DNA of 64,000 nucleotides. It comes from Aurantiacibacter sediminis (GTDB lineage Bacteria > Pseudomonadota > Alphaproteobacteria > Sphingomonadales > Sphingomonadaceae). The stretch covers positions 310,001 to 374,000 of the forward strand of contig NZ_JAEANY010000001.1 in the NCBI RefSeq assembly GCF_016019885.1, given 5' to 3'. The notes beneath the pieces are model-generated. The model did not search any database. It saw only the letters and a list, made by a program, of their open reading frames with translations, and was not told the DNA's origin. Below, piece after piece: positions 10,001-19,064 of the stretch. Position 1 is the first letter of the stretch. Every line of letters begins with the position of its first letter. Position numbers and translations under genes: made by a program.

Positions 10001-11764
10001 CGCAAGCGCCTGTTCGATCTCGAGCGATCGAGCTGGGAAGATTACGACAAGAAGGTGATGAGCAAAGGCGGGATGATTATCCCGCGCACTACCAAACGTA
10101 TCGAACCGACGAAAGCCGCCATGAAGGCTCTAGGTATCGAGGAAAGCGACCTGAAGGAAGGCGCGCTCGATCCTGACAGCCTGATTCACCTCATCCTGAA
10201 GAGCCCTGTCGATCTCATCTGGTTCGGCGGCATCGGCACCTACATCAAGGCCAGCCACCAGAGCAATTCGGAAGTGGGCGATCCTGCCAACGATGCCCTT
10301 CGCGTCGATGCGAAGCGCATGCGCGCCAGGGTAATCGGCGAAGGCGCCAATCTGGGCGCAACGCAGGCGGGCCGAGTCGAATTCGCGCTTCACGGCGGGC
10401 GGGTGAATACCGACTTTATCGACAATTCGGCAGGCGTCGATTGCTCGGACAATGAAGTGAATATCAAGATCGCACTCGCCGCTGCACGCGAAGCCGGTCG
10501 CCTTTCCGAAGAGCGCCGCAACGCGCTCCTGAAAGATATGACCGACGAAGTTGCAGAGCTGGTGCTCGAGGATAATCGGCTACAGGCACTCGCGCTCTCG
10601 ATTGCGGAGCAGGGCGGCAGCCGTTCGGTCGGTGCGCATGCGCGCCTGATCGAGATGCTCGAGGAAATGGGCGGGCTCGACCGCGACAATGAAGGGCTAG
10701 GCGATAATGAAACGCTGGGCAGGCGCGCGGCGGACGGCAAGGGCCTCACACGGCCCGAACTCGCCGTGCTTCTGTCGCATTCCAAGCTGGTTCTGCAGGA
10801 TGCGATTGAAGCGAGTTCGCTTGCTAAAGATGACGCAGCCGACGTTCTGGTACTCGGCGATTTCCCACCGCAGCTGCAGGATCAATTCAGCAAGCAATTG
10901 CTTGATCACCGCCTGCGCAATGAGATCGTGGGTACGGTCGTGGCAAACCGCATCGTCAATCGCATGGGCATGCTGCATCCCTTCGAATTGTTCGAAGAGG
11001 AAGGCGCTGGGCTCGATGCCATCGGCGCGGCCTTCGTCACTGCATCGCAGCTTCTAGGCATGGAACAGATCTGGCACGCGCTCGATACGCAGGACATGCC
11101 GGAAAAAGCCCGTCTGATGGCGTTCGACCAGGCGGCTCTTGCCCTGCGCGGCCACATGGCGGACCTGCTTCGTGCGGGCGGAACGAAAATCTCACCGTCC
11201 AAACTCACCGACGAAATCGGCGACATGGTGCGCCAGCTTGTCGACGAAGTGGAAACGTTGATGGGCGATGAGGCGCGCGCCAATGTCGAAGCGATTTCCG
11301 CGCGCCTGATCAAGGCGGGGGCCAGCCAAAAGCAAGCCGCCATGGTTGCGCACCTCTTCGCTGTCGACGGCGCGATCGGGCTTGCCAAGCTCTCTGCCGA
11401 TAGCGGGATTGCCCCTGCATCGCTGGTGGGCGCTTTCATCGATCTGGGCGAATTGCTTGGCATAGACTGGGCACAGGGCCGCGCTGCGACCATGAGCCCT
11501 GCTGACCCGTGGGAGCGTTTGCTGGTGTCCGGCCTTGCCCGCGATTTCCAGCAGATGCGGGTCGATTTCTTGCGCGGCCTTGCACGAAAGCGCGGCAAGG
11601 ATGCCGATGAGCCGCAGGCGATGATTCAGGCGTGGGCCGAGAAGCGCGGCCCGGCAATCGAGCAGTTCCGCCGCATGATCGAGCGGGCGCAAACCGCAAG
11701 CCCTGTCGCGCCTGCGATGCTCGCCCAGATCGCCAGCCAGGCGCGCAACCTGCTGCAAAGCTGA
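7034..11764 (+). CDS. NAD-specific glutamate dehydrogenase, large 180-kDa type
   Basis: A 1576-residue enzyme of the large bacterial NAD-GDH class that oxidises glutamate to 2-oxoglutarate and ammonia, usually for amino-acid catabolism. The long N-terminal half carries ACT-like regulatory regions. The catalytic domain starts at about residue 770 with [19 protein letters not shown], followed by the TGAKGGF segment and a nucleotide-binding part with [12 protein letters not shown] 7034 is preceded by AAGGAG about 11 nt upstream. The gene is monocistronic: a 135-bp leader precedes it and a GC hairpin with a T run follows the stop. Confidence 0.96.
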   Translation: MATTKRKSDAFSDLSKQERGFAKTLKDRISGSILPGETSLEGDKLDHAAAFIVEAARHREDGKPSILTRSATNGHRIMRIAVINKDMPFLVDSIAATMAARGLSIDRLVHPILPVRRNDGALADVPEGDGTGEKKESWVYVETPRVDAKDRRALEKDLETAILDVRATVADWPKMRELMTDDADRMSDAEGAALLRWLAGGMLTQLGHVTRTRDGKQSDMLGICRRSTPDLLADAAYKKAFAWFDGKDGKPGKAPLIIKANRISNVHRRVPLDLFIVPLIEDGRVAALSVHAGIWTSAALVAPPATVPVLRQQLKAIMERLDFETDSHDYKALVHALTALPHDLIISFSDDDITRVSTAMMGLAERPRPRSTLVTAPLGRHIFGFVWLPRDMLSTTVRLQVQDLLEKGTGATTLDWSLMVEGGALALLRYVMDYRGERDELDTAAIDRSLQDMLRGWSDAVEDALAEGEEASRAPALAARYAGSFPAFYRTEYGAAEAARDISRLRQLAAHVEETGLERDARLYRAQQDEDDRLRLKVYQHSGSLPLSDAVPALENFGFRVLSEIPTDLGGEDSGTIHDFILGLPAGMSTDALLERAETIEAAITSVLNGKAEDDVFNRLVISSGLDAQEADWLRAFYRYLRQSNIAFTIYTVVDALAGASKVTRGLIDLFRTLHDPAFDGDREQVAGDIHADIRSNLAAVQAINDDRLLRRYWSTIKAILRTNAFAPAAEEALAFKLDSSLVPGLPKPVPWREIFVYSRRVEGVHLRAGPVARGGLRWSDRRDDFRTEILGLMKAQKVKNAVIVPTGAKGGFYPKQLPSPAVDRDAWFAEGKESYKLFIRTLLSITDNYAGDKVVHPQDVVIHDGEDPYFVVAADKGTATFSDTANAIAMERDFWLGDAFASGGSNGYDHKAMGITAKGAWVCVQRHFLEMGVDVQKDPVRVAGCGDMSGDVFGNGMLLSKSIKLVAAFDHRHIFIDPDPDPAASWKERKRLFDLERSSWEDYDKKVMSKGGMIIPRTTKRIEPTKAAMKALGIEESDLKEGALDPDSLIHLILKSPVDLIWFGGIGTYIKASHQSNSEVGDPANDALRVDAKRMRARVIGEGANLGATQAGRVEFALHGGRVNTDFIDNSAGVDCSDNEVNIKIALAAAREAGRLSEERRNALLKDMTDEVAELVLEDNRLQALALSIAEQGGSRSVGAHARLIEMLEEMGGLDRDNEGLGDNETLGRRAADGKGLTRPELAVLLSHSKLVLQDAIEASSLAKDDAADVLVLGDFPPQLQDQFSKQLLDHRLRNEIVGTVVANRIVNRMGMLHPFELFEEEGAGLDAIGAAFVTASQLLGMEQIWHALDTQDMPEKARLMAFDQAALALRGHMADLLRAGGTKISPSKLTDEIGDMVRQLVDEVETLMGDEARANVEAISARLIKAGASQKQAAMVAHLFAVDGAIGLAKLSADSGIAPASLVGAFIDLGELLGIDWAQGRAATMSPADPWERLLVSGLARDFQQMRVDFLRGLARKRGKDADEPQAMIQAWAEKRGPAIEQFRRMIERAQTASPVAPAMLAQIASQARNLLQS

Positions 11765-11775
11765 GCATGTGCAGA

Positions 11776-11806
11776 GCCGCTGCCGCTTGACGGCGGCGGC
11801 GGTTTT
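11776..11806 (+). terminator. Rho-independent terminator after the GDH gene
   Basis: A 10-bp G+C-rich stem (11776-11785 with 11791-11800, one G-T wobble) with a 5-base loop is followed by GGTTTT. It begins 12 nt after the glutamate dehydrogenase stop codon and lies just before the next gene. Confidence 0.6.
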
Positions 11807-11822
11807 GCGCAGGCCTTCCGCC

Positions 11823-13046
11823 ATGACGCGTCATGATGTTGTAATTGTCGGGACTGGCCATGGCGGCGCGCAAGCTGCCATCGCCCTCCGCCAGCAGGGC
11901 TTCGAAGGCTCGATCCTGATGATCGGGCGCGACCATGTCCCGCCTTACGAACGGCCTCCACTGTCGAAAGAGTATCTCGCCGGCGAAAAGCCATTCGAAC
12001 GCGTACTGATCCGCCCGGAGAAATTCTGGGCCGACAAGAATGTCGAATTGCTGCTCGGCAAATCGGTGACGAAAATCATGCCCGAAGAGCGTGAAGTGCA
12101 GCTGAGCGGCGGCGAAACGATCGGCTACGGCCGGCTCATCTGGGCGGCGGGCGGCGATGCGCGGCGTCTGTCATGCCCCGGCGCGCATCTCGACGGTGTG
12201 CATGCCGTGCGCGATAAAAGAGACGTAGACGCGCTGCTGAAAGACATTGAAGGCGGTGCCAAGCGCTTCGTGGTGATCGGCGGCGGTTATATCGGACTGG
12301 AAGCAGCCGCCGTGCTGCGCAAGCTCGATCGCGAAGTCGTGCTGGTCGAAGCGCTCGACCGCGTGCTCAGCCGCGTTGCGGGCGAGCAGTTGTCGCGTTT
12401 CTACGAGGCGGAGCATCACCGCCACGGTGTCGAACTGCGTCTCGGCGTCGGTGTCGAGCGGTTGGTGGGCGAAGAACGCGTGACCGGCGTTGTGCTCAGC
12501 GATGGCGAAGAAATCGCCTGCGATGCTGTCGTCATCGGGATCGGCATCGTTCCTGCGGTTGGCCCCCTGATCGCTGCCGGAGCGGCTGCTGCGAACGGCG
12601 TCGATGTGACCGAAATCTGCCACACCAGCCTCGATAAAATCTACGCCATTGGCGACTGCGCGGCGCACGCCAACCCTTACGCCGATGGCGCGGTAATTCG
12701 CCTCGAAAGCGTGCAGAACGCCAATGACATGGCGACCACGGCGGCAAAGGCCATTTGCGGCAATCCTGAGCCTTACAATGCGCTGCCCTGGTTCTGGTCG
12801 AACCAGTATGATCTGCGCCTGCAAACAGCCGGCCTGAGTATCGGCCACGACCAGACAGTGCTCCGCGGCGATCCCGACGAGCGCAGCTTTTCGGTGATCT
12901 ATCTGAAAGATGGCCGGGTGATCGCCGTCGATGCGGTCAATCGCACCAAGGACTATGTGCAGGGCCGCAAGCTGGTGGAAGCCCGCGCCGAGGTGGACCC
13001 GGAAGAGCTGGCCGACACAGAGAAGCCTCTCAAGGAGATGCTGTAA
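11823..13046 (+). CDS. FAD-dependent ferredoxin/rubredoxin reductase-like oxidoreductase
   Basis: A 407-residue pyridine-nucleotide-disulfide-type flavoprotein of the ferredoxin reductase group that serves Rieske oxygenases and cytochromes P450. The N-terminal FAD-binding motif is [13 protein letters not shown], followed by the [13 protein letters not shown] signature. The NAD(P)-binding motif [13 protein letters not shown] lies near residue 150, and the second FAD contact is YAIGDCAAH near 280. A reductase C-terminal domain follows. ATG 11823 is used because the FAD motif starts 5 residues later. The partner ferredoxin or oxygenase is not in the window. The end overlaps queG head-on by 17 bp. 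Confidence 0.9.
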   Translation: MTRHDVVIVGTGHGGAQAAIALRQQGFEGSILMIGRDHVPPYERPPLSKEYLAGEKPFERVLIRPEKFWADKNVELLLGKSVTKIMPEEREVQLSGGETIGYGRLIWAAGGDARRLSCPGAHLDGVHAVRDKRDVDALLKDIEGGAKRFVVIGGGYIGLEAAAVLRKLDREVVLVEALDRVLSRVAGEQLSRFYEAEHHRHGVELRLGVGVERLVGEERVTGVVLSDGEEIACDAVVIGIGIVPAVGPLIAAGAAAANGVDVTEICHTSLDKIYAIGDCAAHANPYADGAVIRLESVQNANDMATTAAKAICGNPEPYNALPWFWSNQYDLRLQTAGLSIGHDQTVLRGDPDERSFSVIYLKDGRVIAVDAVNRTKDYVQGRKLVEARAEVDPEELADTEKPLKEML

Positions 13047-14091
13047 GTTCAGCCTTGGCCCATTGCGCAGCCTCGGCGACGACTTCGTCCTCATCTCGGC
13101 ATAAAGCAGCGACCTGCTCCAACAGATCGACATTGCCGCTGTTCCCGGCGGCGATCAGGCAATTGCGCACGAAGCGGTTGCGGCCGATACGTTTGATCGG
13201 GGAGCCGGAAAACTTCGCGCGGAAATCCGCATCATCGAGCTGAAGCAGTTCGGCGAGTTGGGGCTCGACCAGCCCGTCGCGCGGAGCGAAGGCTTTGTGC
13301 CGCGCGGCGGTCTCGGCGAACTTATTCCATGGGCACACGGCAAGGCAATCATCGCAACCATAGATGCGATTGCCGATGGCTTTGCGAAATTCCTCCGGGA
13401 TCGGCCCTTTGTGCTCAATGGTGAGATAGGAAATGCAACGCCGCGCATCGAGGCGGTAGGGCTGCGGGAAAGCATCGGTGGGGCAGGCATCCTGGCAGGC
13501 GCGGCATGACCCGCAGCGGTCCGTTCCTGGCGCATCGGGTGTGAGCGGCACTGTCCAGTAAATCGCACCGAGAAACAGCCAGCTGCCATGCTCGCGGCTG
13601 ACGAGATTGGTGTGCTTGCCCTGCCAGCCCAGACCGGCCGCCTCGCCGAGCGGTTTTTCCATCACCGGTGCTGTATCGACAAAGACCTTGAGCTGGCTGT
13701 CCGGCTCCTGCTCCACCATCCAGCGGGCGAGCGCCTTGGCAGCCTTTTTCAGCACGTCGTGATAATCGCGCCCCTGCGAATAGACCGAAATGCGCGCCTT
13801 TTCGGCGTCGCCTTCCAGCGCCAGCGGATCGACGTCCGGCGCGTAGGACATGCCAAGCGCGATAACGCTCTGCGCTTCCGGCCACATGCTGCTGGGCCCC
13901 TGTCGGACATCGGCGCGGTCCTCCATCCAGCCCATGGTGCCGTGAAGACCCTCGCCCAGCCATTCGTGTAGGCGCTCTGCGCGCACCGCATCATCATCGG
14001 CAGGCGCAACGCCCACGGCGGCAAAGCCCAGCTCGCGCGCTTTGGCCTTCAGGCGATCCTCAAGTGAGAGAGTTGACGGCGTGTTAACCAT
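13030..14091 (-). CDS. queG: epoxyqueuosine reductase
   Basis: A 353-residue cobalamin-dependent iron-sulfur enzyme for the last step of queuosine synthesis in tRNA. Two [4Fe-4S] ligand sets are visible: [14 protein letters not shown] (Cys193, 196, 199, 203) and Cys219 with CDDCLAVCP (Cys246, 249, 253). The [10 protein letters not shown] block (about 138-147) holds the conserved Asp near the cobalamin. The C-terminal HEAT-like part has normal length. The start codon ATG 14091 overlaps a TTAACCAT sequence. It is divergent from the ABC transporter operon. Confidence 0.96.
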   Translation of the reverse strand: MVNTPSTLSLEDRLKAKARELGFAAVGVAPADDDAVRAERLHEWLGEGLHGTMGWMEDRADVRQGPSSMWPEAQSVIALGMSYAPDVDPLALEGDAEKARISVYSQGRDYHDVLKKAAKALARWMVEQEPDSQLKVFVDTAPVMEKPLGEAAGLGWQGKHTNLVSREHGSWLFLGAIYWTVPLTPDAPGTDRCGSCRACQDACPTDAFPQPYRLDARRCISYLTIEHKGPIPEEFRKAIGNRIYGCDDCLAVCPWNKFAETAARHKAFAPRDGLVEPQLAELLQLDDADFRAKFSGSPIKRIGRNRFVRNCLIAAGNSGNVDLLEQVAALCRDEDEVVAEAAQWAKAELTASP

Positions 14092-14136
14092 AAAGCGAGT
14101 GCGGCTCGTTCATCCTATCCGTGTAGCGGCATCGGC

Positions 14137-15129
14137 ATGGATATGGCGACAGGTGAATTCAATTCGAGCGAAAACGCTGGTGCAGGCGATCCGCGCCCGC
14201 TGGCGATCGAGGCGCGCGGCCTCGTCAAACGGTTCGACCAGACGCTGGCGGTCGACGGCGTCGATATCGCCATTCCCGAAGGCGCGATTTACGGCGTGCT
14301 CGGCCCCAATGGCGCGGGCAAGACGACCACGCTGCGCATGCTGCTGGGCATCATCGATCCCGACGCGGGCTATCGCCGGATCCTGGGCGCAGACGATCCG
14401 CAGGATGTCGCCCGCCGGATCGGCTATCTGCCCGAGGAGCGCGGCCTCTATCCTTCGATGAAAAGCTATGAGGCGATTGCCTTCATGGGCGCGCTACGCG
14501 GTGTACCGCTGCCGGAAGGTCGCGAGCGGGCCAAGCAATTGCTGGAAGAGCATGGCCTTGGCCACGCGATCGACAAGCAGATCCGCCAGCTTTCCAAAGG
14601 CATGGCGCAGACCGTGCAATTGCTCGGCACTTTGGTGCACGATCCCAAGCTGGTCGTTTTCGACGAGCCCTTTAGCGGTCTCGATGCGATTAATCAGGGC
14701 AAGCTGGAAGTGCTGATCCGCAATCTGGCGGACAAGGGCACGACTGTCATTTTCTCGACCCACGTGATCCATCATGCGGAGCGCCTATGTGAAGGCGTGG
14801 CCATTATTGCAGGCGGGAAAGTTCCTTATGCGGGCAGTGTCGAAGTCGCGCGCGACAGGATCCCTGCACAAGTGCGGCTGGAGACCCGCGCGCGGGACGG
14901 CCGATGGCGTGCTGCCTTGCCCGATGATGCGCGCCGTGTCGGCGACTTCTGGCAATTCCCGCTTCCCACGAGCGGCGTCGAACCTCTGCTCAAGGCATTG
15001 ATTGAAGGTGACGCAGGCATTCTCTCGCTCAGTATTGAGCGAGCAGGCCTGCACGATGCATTTGTCGCCATCGCCGGTGAAGCCGCCGCACGCGACATGG
15101 TTTCGCAGAACGCAGGAGAGCAAGCATGA
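14137..15129 (+). CDS. ABC transporter ATP-binding protein, NatA-like
   Basis: A 330-residue ATPase. The Walker A motif GPNGAGKT is at about 56-63, the signature LSKGMAQ at about 152, and the Walker B FDEPFSGLD at about 174. The signature LSKGM in place of LSGGQ is usual in the NatA/exporter branch. The C-terminal 90 residues form the accessory domain of that branch. The stop overlaps the permease start (ATGA), so the two are translationally coupled subunits. NatAB-type systems export sodium or other small substrates; the actual substrate is unknown. ATG 14143 is an alternative start. Confidence 0.92.
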   Translation: MDMATGEFNSSENAGAGDPRPLAIEARGLVKRFDQTLAVDGVDIAIPEGAIYGVLGPNGAGKTTTLRMLLGIIDPDAGYRRILGADDPQDVARRIGYLPEERGLYPSMKSYEAIAFMGALRGVPLPEGRERAKQLLEEHGLGHAIDKQIRQLSKGMAQTVQLLGTLVHDPKLVVFDEPFSGLDAINQGKLEVLIRNLADKGTTVIFSTHVIHHAERLCEGVAIIAGGKVPYAGSVEVARDRIPAQVRLETRARDGRWRAALPDDARRVGDFWQFPLPTSGVEPLLKALIEGDAGILSLSIERAGLHDAFVAIAGEAAARDMVSQNAGEQA

Positions 15130-16394
15130 GCCAGTCGGCGATCGAAACCGGCGGACGCCTCTCCATGTGGCGCGGAGCCTTTGTCATCGCGCGGCGCGAT
15201 TTCACCGCTATCCTGTTCAGCCGCGCCTTTATTTTCTTCCTGCTCGGCCCGCTCTTTCCTGTTGTCGTGATGGGGCTTGCGGGCGGCGTTGGAGCACAGG
15301 TGCAGAGCGAGGCAATGGTCGCCGATGTCGGCATTGCCATGGAAGGCGAGGATGTCGATGCGATGCTCGAGGCCCGCGACGCGCTGGCGAACCAGCTTCC
15401 CGGTACTGTGCCGCCGATGGTTGAGCTGGAACGGTTGCAGCCGGGCGAGGATTTTGATGCGCGAAGCGTGCTTGAGAACGCAGAAGGCAGTCTCGCCGCC
15501 GTTGTCACGGGCTCACTCGACGCGCCGGTGCTCACCGCTACCGAAGGGCGCATTGCGCGCTGGCAAGGCACGGTCGGCATGGTTGCTGGCTATGCCCGCG
15601 ATGGTGCGAGGCCCACCGCGCCGCCTGTTGGGACGAGCGTGGTCGTGACCAGCGGCGCACAGGAGAACACCGGCCGCCTTCGCACGGCGCAGGGCGGGCA
15701 GGTACTGCTCTTCCTGCTGATCATGCTGCTCGCCAGCATGGTGCTCTCCAACCTCGTCGAGGAAAAGGGCAACAAGATTATCGAAATTCTTGCCGCCGCC
15801 ATTCCGATGGATGCGGTGTTTCTGGGCAAGCTGTTCGCCATGCTCGGCATCTCGGTGGTCGGCATCGCCGTATGGGGCGGAGCGGGCGCGAGCATTCTAT
15901 TTGCAGGCGGCATGTCGCTTTCCGATTTCGCCAATCCGGGTGTCGGCTGGCCAATGTTCTTCGCGCTTTTCGCCGCCTATTTCGCGATGGGATACCTGTT
16001 GCTTGGCTCGATCTTCCTGGCGGTCGGCTCGCTCGCCACGACGGTGCGCGAAGTGCAGACCCTGTCCATGCCCGCTACCATGTTCCAGATCCTGGTGTTC
16101 TTTTTTGCGAGCCTCGTTGTAACCGATCGCGGGGGTATCATCGAATATAGTGCCATGGCATTCCCGCTGAGTTCGCCTTTCGCCATGGTGGCGCGGGCGG
16201 CGGTAGAGGAAGCGCTGTGGCCGCACCTGCTGGCGCTTGGCTGGCAGGCAATGTGGGTGGCGATTTTCGTGCGCACGGGTGCGGGCATGTTCCGCCGCCG
16301 GGTGATGAAATCGGGCCCGCGCGGTACGGTGCGGCGTGGTCCTCTGTCAGCTCTGCTGGGTGTGTTCAGGAACCGTTCGACACCGACTGGATAG
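15126..16394 (+). CDS. ABC transporter permease, NatB / ABC-2 type
   Basis: A 422-residue permease with one N-terminal membrane segment (about 35-56), a long extracytoplasmic region (about 60-190) and a cluster of about five segments from about 195 on, beginning with VLLFLLIMLLASMVLS. NLVEEKGNKIIEIL between the first two of these is typical of ABC-2 exporters of the NatB group. It overlaps the ATPase gene by 4 nt, and the msrB gene starts 10 nt after it, so the three probably form one transcript. Confidence 0.9.
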   Translation: MSQSAIETGGRLSMWRGAFVIARRDFTAILFSRAFIFFLLGPLFPVVVMGLAGGVGAQVQSEAMVADVGIAMEGEDVDAMLEARDALANQLPGTVPPMVELERLQPGEDFDARSVLENAEGSLAAVVTGSLDAPVLTATEGRIARWQGTVGMVAGYARDGARPTAPPVGTSVVVTSGAQENTGRLRTAQGGQVLLFLLIMLLASMVLSNLVEEKGNKIIEILAAAIPMDAVFLGKLFAMLGISVVGIAVWGGAGASILFAGGMSLSDFANPGVGWPMFFALFAAYFAMGYLLLGSIFLAVGSLATTVREVQTLSMPATMFQILVFFFASLVVTDRGGIIEYSAMAFPLSSPFAMVARAAVEEALWPHLLALGWQAMWVAIFVRTGAGMFRRRVMKSGPRGTVRRGPLSALLGVFRNRSTPTG

Positions 16395-16404
16395 AGTCCA
16401 TGCT

Positions 16405-16905
16405 ATGGCTGATACAAAGATAATCCGCCGCTCCGCCCTCGCCTGGCTGGGGGCTGGCGCATCCTTGCCTGTCATTTCCGCCTGCGGAGGCAGCGAAGCG
16501 CAGGCGCGGCAGAACTTTCCCGTGTCTTATAGCGAGGCCGAATGGCGTCGCCGGCTGACCCCGATGCAGTTCCGCGTGCTGCGCGAAGAAGCAACCGAAC
16601 GCCCTTACAGCTCGCCGCTGAATGATGAGACGCGGCGCGGCACCTATCACTGCCAGGGCTGCGGCAATCGCCTGTTCTCCAGCGCACATAAGTTCGACAG
16701 CGGCACCGGCTGGCCGAGTTTCTGGCAGCCGATCGATAGCGGCGCCGTCGGCTATTCGACCGACTACAACCTCGGATATCCGCGCACCGAAGAGCATTGC
16801 GCCGATTGCGGCGGGCACCTCGGGCATCGCTTCAACGATGGCCCACGCCCGACCGGCCACCGCCATTGCATAAACGGTGTGGCGATGGAATTCCGCCCCG
16901 CTTAA
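16405..16905 (+). CDS. msrB: peptide-methionine (R)-S-oxide reductase, exported Tat lipoprotein form
   Basis: A 166-residue MsrB that reduces methionine-R-sulfoxide in proteins. The N-terminus has a twin-arginine start (IIRRSALAWLG, Arg8-Arg9) and a lipobox ending at Cys27 (VISAC), so the enzyme is probably exported folded and lipid-anchored. Zinc ligands are CQGC (Cys83, 86) and CADC (Cys132, 135), and the catalytic Cys155 lies in HRHCINGVAM. ATG 16405 is chosen because it gives a complete signal sequence. The gene follows the ABC permease by 10 nt and its end overlaps the next minus-strand gene by 4 nt. Confidence 0.94.
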   Translation: MADTKIIRRSALAWLGAGASLPVISACGGSEAQARQNFPVSYSEAEWRRRLTPMQFRVLREEATERPYSSPLNDETRRGTYHCQGCGNRLFSSAHKFDSGTGWPSFWQPIDSGAVGYSTDYNLGYPRTEEHCADCGGHLGHRFNDGPRPTGHRHCINGVAMEFRPA

Positions 16906-18647
16906 TCGACCCGGTAAACGCGCAAAACACCGCTTTCGAAACCGGCGACAGGCGTGAGCCAATTGGGCACCTCGCCACTCGCGAGAGCATTGGCGAAATT
17001 ATCGTCCGAAGCGGTGCGATACAGGCCGAGGTCACCGGCTGAGAGGCAGGCGACCACGTAATCGACGTCGTAGTTTGCGATGATGGAGCGGGCGTCTTCG
17101 ATCTCGCCGGTAAAGGCCTTAATCGTCGCCACCATCGCTTCCTGATTGCGGTGATAGCTTGCCGCGACAACACTGTGCCGCGTCTGGCCGAGAATTTCGG
17201 GCGCACTGTCCATGGTGACGAGAAGGAGACCGGGCGCAAGCGCATCGAGTTCTGCAAATTCGCATTCACCCGTAGCAATGGGCGCCGCTGCTCCGCGCGC
17301 CATGGTCGGTGTGGGGAAGAGCGGATCGAGCGGCTTGGTGAGCGCGCTCACGAATACAGGTGTCGCGAGGAAGATGCAGCCCAACGTCGCGCCGAGGCGC
17401 GGAAGGAGCGAGGGTATCGCGCGCGCCTGTGGAAGCAGCAGCGCCAAAGTGACGGCGGCAAACGGGATGATGAGCAATTGCGCGATCACTGCAGCGCGCA
17501 TGATGAAAAGGCTGTATCCCCATGCCGACAGCGCCAGCACGAACAGCATCACCCAGCCCATCCCCGCGCCATCCGCAAAGGCTCCTCCGCGTGCAGCGAG
17601 CCAGAAACCGCCGACGAGCGGGATCAGCGTCCAGATCAGCATCGCGGCGACCGATACCGGCTGTTTCCAGAACGGCAGGCCTTCGGTGATGTAACCATGC
17701 CACCAGCTCGCCAGCACCGGATCGAGCCCGGCCATCGGATTGCTCGCGCAATCGCCAAGGAAGCTGAAGGCAAAAGGCAGCGCGGCCAGCGGAATGAGCA
17801 CAAGCGCACCTGTGCGCCCGGCTGCATGCTGCTGGAACGGCAGGAAAGGCACCATGCCCGCCACCACTGCCGCCACGCCAAAGCTTGCGATATGGCCGGG
17901 CCGCAAAATGTCGCAATAGGCACCAAAAAGCTCCAGATTGGAGCGCGTGCTGAACGCCAGCAAGGCGGCGCAAATGGTCAGCGAGAGCAGGAACCACGGT
18001 AGGAGCCGCCGCTCTTCCGCGATATATTGGAGGCCGTAGAGTGCCGCGACCATCGCGACGAGCGGCAGGCCTTCGATCGAAATGGTCAGCCAGATTGCCG
18101 CCATCGCGCCCGCCCCTAATGCTCCCCACCGACGCGGCGAAAGCATCAGCGCGGCTGTCGCCAGCGCGAAGACCGCCTGCGGTGCATGATGATCGATCCG
18201 CATCGGCGCGAAATTGCCCGGCAGCAGCGGGAAGAGCGGCAGGATGACAAGCCCGAACCCCATCGCCGCGTTGGAAAAGCCCAATCGCAGCATGATGGAT
18301 CGCAGCGCAAATAGCGCAGGCAGCAGCCAGAAAAGCGGCACCAGCGCCATGCCCCAGCGCTCGCCGAAAAGGGTGATGAACAGCGCCAGCGGCAGGTCCA
18401 CCAGCCGTGACCAATGCATCGAAAACCCGTCAGGCGGGTTCATCCGATATTGCGTGCCATCCCACCAGCTCTGACCGTCCAGCAGCGCGCGGACCTGCAA
18501 AAGGCGAGTCCAGTCATCGGGACCGACAGGCTGCCAGCCGATTAGTGGATGGATGCCAAGGCGCACGGCGCAATAGATCGCCCAGACGGCCAGCACCGCC
18601 CATGCCGAGCGCATCAGCGCACCACGATCTGCCCCTCTTTTTGCCAT
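16902..18647 (-). CDS. polytopic membrane protein, GT-C glycosyltransferase-like
   Basis: A 581-residue protein with about ten to twelve membrane segments and a soluble C-terminal domain of about 130 residues. The first extracytoplasmic loop after segment 1 carries an acidic pair in VGPDDWTRLLQ (Asp44-Asp45), the position where GT-C glycosyltransferases keep their catalytic Asp; MNPPDGFSMHWSRL follows. The family is not recognised with certainty. It is the last gene of a minus-strand run after a UDP-galactopyranose-mutase-like flavoprotein and GtrA, which supports a role in transferring sugars from a polyprenyl carrier outside the cytoplasm. Confidence 0.7.
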   Translation of the reverse strand: MAKRGADRGALMRSAWAVLAVWAIYCAVRLGIHPLIGWQPVGPDDWTRLLQVRALLDGQSWWDGTQYRMNPPDGFSMHWSRLVDLPLALFITLFGERWGMALVPLFWLLPALFALRSIMLRLGFSNAAMGFGLVILPLFPLLPGNFAPMRIDHHAPQAVFALATAALMLSPRRWGALGAGAMAAIWLTISIEGLPLVAMVAALYGLQYIAEERRLLPWFLLSLTICAALLAFSTRSNLELFGAYCDILRPGHIASFGVAAVVAGMVPFLPFQQHAAGRTGALVLIPLAALPFAFSFLGDCASNPMAGLDPVLASWWHGYITEGLPFWKQPVSVAAMLIWTLIPLVGGFWLAARGGAFADGAGMGWVMLFVLALSAWGYSLFIMRAAVIAQLLIIPFAAVTLALLLPQARAIPSLLPRLGATLGCIFLATPVFVSALTKPLDPLFPTPTMARGAAAPIATGECEFAELDALAPGLLLVTMDSAPEILGQTRHSVVAASYHRNQEAMVATIKAFTGEIEDARSIIANYDVDYVVACLSAGDLGLYRTASDDNFANALASGEVPNWLTPVAGFESGVLRVYRVD

Positions 18648-18660
18648 AGCGGGAGGGTGC

Positions 18661-19062
18661 TTAGCGGAAAACGACGCGGCTGCGCAGTAGCCAAGTTGCG
18701 AAAAAACTCACTCCGATCGCGGCAAGCTTGGCAAGGCGCGGATCCATTCCGCTGGCATCGCCGGCCCAAACGATCGCGGTGGTCAGGGCGAGCCCGACCA
18801 GGGCCGAAATGACGAACAGCGCCTTTTGCCGCGTCCGCTCGGCGCCGCGCTCGGCGACATTGCCGATAAAGACCGCGCGACTGCTCATCAGCCAATGCGC
18901 AATGATTCCGAGAGAATAGCCGACCGCCGAAGCGCCTGCCGCCCAAATGCCCACGGAAAGCAGCGCGAGGAACGTGCCGACATCCACCGCGAGCGCGCCG
19001 ACGCTCGCCAGCAGGTAACGGGCGAAGCGCCAGTCTGTCAGTCGCTGGAAAGCGGCGATCAT
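18661..19062 (-). CDS. GtrA family membrane protein
   Basis: A 133-residue protein with four membrane segments and the GtrA layout: an RYLLASVGALAVDVG start, YSLGIIAHWLMSSRAVF in the middle and FFATWLLRSRVVF at the end. GtrA-type proteins are thought to help flip undecaprenyl-phosphate-linked sugars across the inner membrane. It starts 2 nt after the stop of the flavoprotein gene and precedes the GT-C-like gene by 13 nt, so these three act as one operon. Confidence 0.9.
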   Translation of the reverse strand: MIAAFQRLTDWRFARYLLASVGALAVDVGTFLALLSVGIWAAGASAVGYSLGIIAHWLMSSRAVFIGNVAERGAERTRQKALFVISALVGLALTTAIVWAGDASGMDPRLAKLAAIGVSFFATWLLRSRVVFR

Positions 19063-19064
19063 GG

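Noticed and set aside
14083-14091. TTAACCAT at the queG start as a CtrA site
   Set aside because: Only one half-site is present; no second TTAA lies at the 7-bp spacing.
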